Shown here: positions 60,608 through 64,000 of the stretch, one piece after another | Numbering within the stretch: position 1 is the first letter of the stretch | Layout: each line of letters starts with the position of its first letter | Origin: Sphingopyxis sp. OAS728 | Lineage (GTDB): Bacteria > Pseudomonadota > Alphaproteobacteria > Sphingomonadales > Sphingomonadaceae | Length of the DNA stretch: 64,000 nucleotides | Assembly: GCF_014873485.1 (NCBI RefSeq) | Contig: NZ_JADBDT010000001.1 | Coordinates: forward strand, 1,798,001 to 1,862,000 | Reading direction: 5' to 3' | Translations under genes and position numbers: made by a program | The notes under the pieces: model-generated | What the model was told of the DNA's origin: nothing | The model's database searches: none | What the model saw: the letters and a program-made list of their open reading frames with translations, nothing else

Positions 60608-61996
60608 TCAATAAGCGTTGCGGTGAACCAGAACCTGCGCGGTACGCGCGAGGATCGACACGTCGCGGAGCAACGACCAGCCATGCTGATATTCCAGATC
60701 GGACTCGAGCCGGTCGAGAATATCGCGCTTCGTGTTGGTCGCCCCCCGAAAGCCGCGGATCTGGGCGAGGCCGGTGATGCCGGGCTTCAGCGCATGGCGG
60801 TGCCAATATTGCCGGTCGACCCGCCAGAACAGCTCGTCGCCCGCAGTCGACCCCAGCGCGTGCGGGCGCGGCCCGACGAGGCTCATCTCGCCCGACAGCA
60901 CGTTGATCAACTGCGGCAGCTCGTCGATGCTCGTCGCGCGAATGAATTTGCCGACGCGCGTGATCCGATCATCGTCGCGGCTCGCCGAGCGCGCGCCGTT
61001 CGCGTCGGTCGTCTCAACGCGCATGCTGCGGAATTTCAGGATCCGGAAGATGCGGTTGCCGCGCCCCATCCGCTCCTGACGGAAAAAGACCGGGCCCGAC
61101 GAATCGAGCTTGATCGCGAGTGCCACCAGCACCATCAGCGGTGCGAGAAGCAGCAGCGCCGGGATCGTCACCGCGAGGTCGAGCGCACGCTTCTTCACAC
61201 GGTTGGCGCGATTGAGCGGCCCCCACGACACCACCAGCGTCGTCACCCCGCCGCGTTGCCGCGTCGTCAGCGGCCCCAGTGCCGCAATTTCGGGCATCAC
61301 AATCTCGCCGACGATGTTCACGCCCTTGAGCGCGCGCGCCCACTCGACCTTATATTCAGGCGCGCAAACGATCGTCACCCGGTCGTAATCCTGCAGCACG
61401 GTGCCGAGGCGATCGAGCATATAGGGATCGTCGAGATCGGTGCGGAGTCCCGACGCGCGCGCGTCGATGATTTCGCGGCCGAAATAGGTGGCCGGAAGGA
61501 TCGCGCCATCGACGATCACGAGCTCGGCGGTCATGTCGCCGAAAGCCCGGCGCACGATCCGGCACAGCAACAGCCGCTGGCTTACCAACAAGGTCACCGC
61601 AGTCACCATCCCCATGCCGACCGCCAGACGCGGCATCTTGCCGGTCAGCCGGAACGAAAAGGCGACCAGCAGAAAGACGAACAGCGTCGTCGCGAAGGAC
61701 AGCAAGGTCTGGCGAACGCTCTTGACCGGACGGGTCAGGCACCGCGGATTATAGGCCTGATTCTGGAAAGCGATCGCGAAATGGACGAACAAGGCGCCCA
61801 GCATCGCGGTCAACAGTCCCTCGGATATGGTGCGGGGCTGCTCGATCATCAGCGTCACCGCAAAGCCGGCCGCGAGCGCCGCGCCGTCCAAGGCGATCAG
61901 CCCCAAACAGAGCCATATCTTGGCATCGCGCCGCGCCGCTTTCGCGAGCGGCGTCCGAACGGGTGCGCCTTGGAGCGCCAAGTCGATTTTGGTCAT
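60608..61996 (-). CDS. Polyprenyl-phosphate sugar-1-phosphate transferase (priming enzyme, WcaJ-type)
   Basis: This 462-residue membrane enzyme starts assembly by transferring a sugar phosphate to undecaprenyl phosphate. The N-terminal half has about four hydrophobic helices and a CoA-binding-like central domain. The C-terminal catalytic domain (from about 265) has a re-entrant helix ([20 protein letters not shown]), [40 protein letters not shown] and [12 protein letters not shown]. Glucose or galactose is the likely first sugar. It stands at the edge of the locus, with an operator-like palindrome 34 bases upstream of the start. Confidence 0.94.
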   Translation of the reverse strand: MTKIDLALQGAPVRTPLAKAARRDAKIWLCLGLIALDGAALAAGFAVTLMIEQPRTISEGLLTAMLGALFVHFAIAFQNQAYNPRCLTRPVKSVRQTLLSFATTLFVFLLVAFSFRLTGKMPRLAVGMGMVTAVTLLVSQRLLLCRIVRRAFGDMTAELVIVDGAILPATYFGREIIDARASGLRTDLDDPYMLDRLGTVLQDYDRVTIVCAPEYKVEWARALKGVNIVGEIVMPEIAALGPLTTRQRGGVTTLVVSWGPLNRANRVKKRALDLAVTIPALLLLAPLMVLVALAIKLDSSGPVFFRQERMGRGNRIFRILKFRSMRVETTDANGARSASRDDDRITRVGKFIRATSIDELPQLINVLSGEMSLVGPRPHALGSTAGDELFWRVDRQYWHRHALKPGITGLAQIRGFRGATNTKRDILDRLESDLEYQHGWSLLRDVSILARTAQVLVHRNAY

Positions 61997-62029
61997 GGGA
62001 TGGGGAGCTCCCTGGGGTTCGCGTTATAT

Positions 62030-62044
62030 TGTTGCAATGCAACA
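62030..62044. promoter_or_regulatory. Operator-like palindrome upstream of the priming transferase gene
   Basis: TGTTGCA-A-TGCAACA is a perfect 15-bp palindrome centred 41 bases upstream of the priming transferase start codon, next to TTATAT. It is not the TGCAA-N4-TTGCA arrangement seen near the LacI gene. It could bind a repressor that controls entry into exopolysaccharide synthesis. The rest of the 61997-62143 gap shows no gene. Confidence 0.5.
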
Positions 62045-62143
62045 TGTCTTGAACGTCAGGGAATACAAGCGGACCGCGCGGGCACGTGCCGGATACAAGA
62101 TGATCCGTGCGGATAGCATTTGGTGTGCCACGATGGAGCAAAG

Positions 62144-62169
62144 CGGCCCGGGTGGCAGACCCCGGGCCG
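62144..62169 (-). terminator. Terminator-like hairpin downstream of the TorF-type porin gene
   Basis: A 9-bp perfect GC-rich stem (CGGCCCGGG, arms 62144-62152 and 62161-62169) starts 9 bases after the porin stop codon. On the minus strand it is followed by CTTTG, a weak U tract. Confidence 0.6.
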
Positions 62170-62177
62170 TGCACATG

Positions 62178-62996
62178 TCAAAAGGCGGCCGTTACGCTCG
62201 CCACCACCGCGCCGTCGGCAATCGAACCGGTGCCATCACCCCCCTTGCTGAAATTGGGCTGCAGGAGCGCTGCTTCCGACTTGCTGATGTCGGTATCGAC
62301 ATAGGACAGATTGAGGGTCAAGTTGCGCCAAGTCGCATCCATGCCGAGCGACCAGTCCCAATAACGACCCGTCGGCGCGACGCTGGTGCCGTTGGGGCCG
62401 AGGCCGGGATTGCCGTCGGAATAGCCGATATGCGCCTTTGCGGCGAACGGCGTTCCCGCGATCGCGACCGCCGCATCGCCCCATAGATAGAGATTGTCAT
62501 CTTTCTGCCCGCGGCTGTTGGGCGCATTCGAGACATTGGCGAGGGCATGTTGCTTGGGCGCATAAGCGGCGCCGGCGGTCAAGGTCGCGGGACCCGCGGT
62601 TCCGGTGAGCTTCACATAGGGTTCGGCAAAATCGGATTCGTCGGCGCCGCCCGGATACATGTACCAGACGAGCCCGACGTCGAGCGCGGCCTTTTCACCG
62701 AGCGGCATCTTGTAACCGCCGATCAGGTCGAGTTCCATATTGGCGCCGCCGAAGGTGCCCCAGCCGGCGAGGTTGGAGCCCCAGACACCCGCATAGAGAC
62801 CGCTTTTATGCGTCAGGGTGACGCCGCCCTGAACCGCCATTTCCTTGTCGGATTGCGACACGCCGCGGAAACGATAGTCGGACGCGATGGTTGTCGAGCC
62901 CGTGATCGTGACGGACTTTGCCTCTTCGTCCTGCGCGAAAGCGGCGGCCGGGAGCATTGCCGCGAGAAGCGCGGCGGCGGAGATAATGATCTTCAT
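62178..62996 (-). CDS. TorF-family putative outer-membrane porin
   Basis: This 272-residue protein has a signal peptide (MKIIISAAALLAAMLPAAAFAQ) and barrel strands throughout. SVTITGSTTIASDYRFRGVS near residue 28 is the signature of the TorF (Gcw_chp) family, and it ends SVTAAF with a terminal Phe. The function of the family is not established; in sphingomonads it is often near ammonium or potassium transport genes. Here it lies downstream of a KdpE-like regulator with two small membrane-protein genes between, on the same strand, which fits a link to potassium stress. Confidence 0.9.
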   Translation of the reverse strand: MKIIISAAALLAAMLPAAAFAQDEEAKSVTITGSTTIASDYRFRGVSQSDKEMAVQGGVTLTHKSGLYAGVWGSNLAGWGTFGGANMELDLIGGYKMPLGEKAALDVGLVWYMYPGGADESDFAEPYVKLTGTAGPATLTAGAAYAPKQHALANVSNAPNSRGQKDDNLYLWGDAAVAIAGTPFAAKAHIGYSDGNPGLGPNGTSVAPTGRYWDWSLGMDATWRNLTLNLSYVDTDISKSEAALLQPNFSKGGDGTGSIADGAVVASVTAAF

Positions 62997-63111
62997 ATTG
63001 TCCTCTTGATGGGCCTCTTTCCGGAGTGGGGAGGCTGGCGAGGACGCCCAACTAGATCAGCGCGGCATTGGAAATCGAGAGCGCCGGACGCTCATTTGCA
63101 TAGTGATTTCA

Positions 63112-63456
63112 CTATGCGGCGGATCGACTTTGCATCGCGGGCTCGACATCATTTTCCAAGTCGCGCTCGATGAAAATCGGTGAGGTTGAGGCGAGCGTCG
63201 GGACGCGCTTCCATCGCGCCGACACCTCGACACTTTCCCAAAGACCGCCGCCGACAAACAGCAGCGCGCTGCCGGCGCTTGCGCAGAGGAAGGTCAGCGC
63301 GGACAGCAGGATCATCAGCGAGCTCGCATCGCGCGGCGTGGTCGCCTGGGCCATGTGATGGAGCCTGAGGGCAAGCAGCCAGACGATGCCGAGCAGCGCG
63401 GCGCCCCCGGCGCGCAGACCGATATCGGCGGCGCGGTTTTCGTGCCATTTCTTCAT
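63112..63456 (-). CDS. Small membrane protein, two predicted helices (function unknown)
   Basis: This 114-residue protein has two hydrophobic segments (GGAALLGIVWLLALRLHHM near 18-36 and LMILLSALTFLCASAGSALL near 48-67) and a hydrophilic C-terminal tail. GGAGGTCGCAAT gives a strong ribosome binding site for the ATG used; ten more codons are open upstream without one. I do not recognise the family. It lies between the porin and a 49-residue membrane protein gene, downstream of the KdpE-like gene on the same strand, so it may belong to the potassium-stress gene set. Confidence 0.75.
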   Translation of the reverse strand: MKKWHENRAADIGLRAGGAALLGIVWLLALRLHHMAQATTPRDASSLMILLSALTFLCASAGSALLFVGGGLWESVEVSARWKRVPTLASTSPIFIERDLENDVEPAMQSRSAA

Positions 63457-63567
63457 ATTGCGACCTCCAGCAGGGAGGCCATCCAATTACGCATCATCGC
63501 GTAGAAATTCGAGATCGGGAAACAGCGCGGCGCATTGAGATTGCGTATAATTTGGGAGGACCGGGGT

Positions 63568-63717
63568 TCAGCTCATCTTGTCGGCAAGAAACGCGACCAG
63601 CGCCACGATAGCGCACATATAGATGGTGAGTGTCGAGGGCCCTTGCGCGCCCAGCCAGTCGATGACCCGGTCGTGTCGCGAAGCACTGGGCGGGTTTTTG
63701 AAATCGTCGCCTATCAT
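63568..63717 (-). CDS. Possible 49-residue single-helix membrane protein
   Basis: This short frame encodes MIGDDFKNPPSASRHDRVID followed by a hydrophobic helix (TLTIYMCAIVALVAFLAD) and KMS, then TGA. The acidic/basic head and one helix look like a real small membrane protein. No good ribosome binding site precedes the ATG, which lies 84 bases after the KdpE-like stop. Position between a KdpE-like regulator and other membrane-protein genes supports it, but it is short enough to be chance. Confidence 0.45.
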   Translation of the reverse strand: MIGDDFKNPPSASRHDRVIDWLGAQGPSTLTIYMCAIVALVAFLADKMS

Positions 63718-63800
63718 GACAATCAGATAGGCGTGCACCGCATTTGAAATCGAGAGCGGGTCCGACCGGACTTCATATGATCGGCATAGTATTTGCGCGA

Positions 63801-64000
63801 TTATTGCCCCTGCCCGGCTTCTTCGCCTACCGAGCGCAGGCGATAGCCGATGCCGAGTTCGTTGCTGATGATCTGCGGCTGTTGCGGATCGCTCTCGAGC
63901 TTCTGGCGCAAAGTGCGGACGAGGACGCGCAGATATTCGACATGATGTTCGACCTCGCGCGGCCAGACCTCCGCCATGATCTGGTTATGCGTGATGACGC
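63801..64000 (-). CDS. kdpE: KdpE-like response regulator, C-terminal part (runs off right edge)
   Basis: Sixty-five codons and the stop lie in the window. They encode a winged-helix DNA-binding end: VITHNQIMAEVWP, then EYLRVLVRTLRQKLE and ISNELGIGYRLRS. The pattern HxxYLRVxxxxLRQKLExDP with ELGxGYRL is characteristic of KdpE, the response regulator of the Kdp potassium-uptake system. The rest of the gene and any kdpD or kdpFABC genes lie beyond the right edge, so the name rests on this C-terminal similarity. Confidence 0.8.
   Translation of the reverse strand, partial: VITHNQIMAEVWPREVEHHVEYLRVLVRTLRQKLESDPQQPQIISNELGIGYRLRSVGEEAGQGQ

Noticed and set aside
1..64000. tRNA or rRNA genes, CRISPR arrays, insertion sequences, prophage or plasmid features
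   Set aside because: I found no repeat-spacer pattern, transposase or integrase motif, or tRNA-like fold in any gap. A dedicated covariance-model scan was not possible here, so a missed small RNA cannot be excluded.

Overview
The window is GC-rich, densely coding DNA that looks like the chromosome of a Sphingomonadales alphaproteobacterium, most likely Sphingopyxis or a close relative. This is inferred from the codon habit, the abundance of TonB-dependent receptors (TBDRs), TBDR-linked tryptophan halogenases, a TorF-type porin beside a kdp-type regulator, and a sphingomonad-style exopolysaccharide locus. I see no rRNA, tRNA, CRISPR array, transposase or phage gene.

Layout. 1-1493: a two-component system whose kinase runs off the left edge. 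1661-1744: a possible 27-residue membrane microprotein. 2053-6257: a MocR-type regulator divergent from a four-gene redox/electrophile-stress operon (cupin, AhpD-like protein, NDH-2-like flavoprotein, OsmC/Ohr protein). 6333-16062: a signalling and uptake block with an ECF sigma factor, a FecR anti-sigma factor, an STN-domain TBDR, a small secreted protein, a second TBDR broken by a frameshift in a G tract, and a divergent serine hydrolase. 16094-16717: a glutathione S-transferase. 16858-29335: an alpha-glucan/maltooligosaccharide utilisation locus with a GH97 glucosidase, a JmjC-like cupin, a catalytically degenerate halogenase, an intact flavin-dependent halogenase, a large TBDR, an SLC45-type sugar permease and a LacI regulator. 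Three TGCAA-type palindromes lie in front of the TBDR and permease.

29348-38302: a nine-gene sugar oxidation locus with a GMC dehydrogenase, its Tat-exported small subunit, a c-type cytochrome, a DUF1080 (3-keto-glycoside hydrolase-type) protein, three TIM-barrel isomerase-like proteins, an MFS permease and a divergent Gfo/Idh/MocA oxidoreductase. Together they suggest periplasmic 3-oxidation of a glycoside, cleavage, uptake and isomerisation.

38258-61996: a Wzx/Wzy-dependent exopolysaccharide locus with polymerase, chain-length regulator/tyrosine kinase, galU, ugd, UDP-glucuronate epimerase, six glycosyltransferase-type genes, acyl, acetyl and pyruvyl transferases, flippase, a short export lipoprotein with a separate outer-membrane barrel, and the priming phosphotransferase. 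It also holds an aldehyde-dehydrogenase-fold protein that has lost all its catalytic residues. The predicted polymer is acidic and decorated with acyl and pyruvyl groups. 62178-64000: a TorF-type porin, two small membrane proteins and the C-terminal end of a KdpE-like response regulator.

The most unusual points are the two predicted pseudoenzymes (halogenase-like and aldehyde-dehydrogenase-like), the broken TBDR, the palindrome set that defines a candidate LacI regulon, and the periplasmic keto-sugar pathway.
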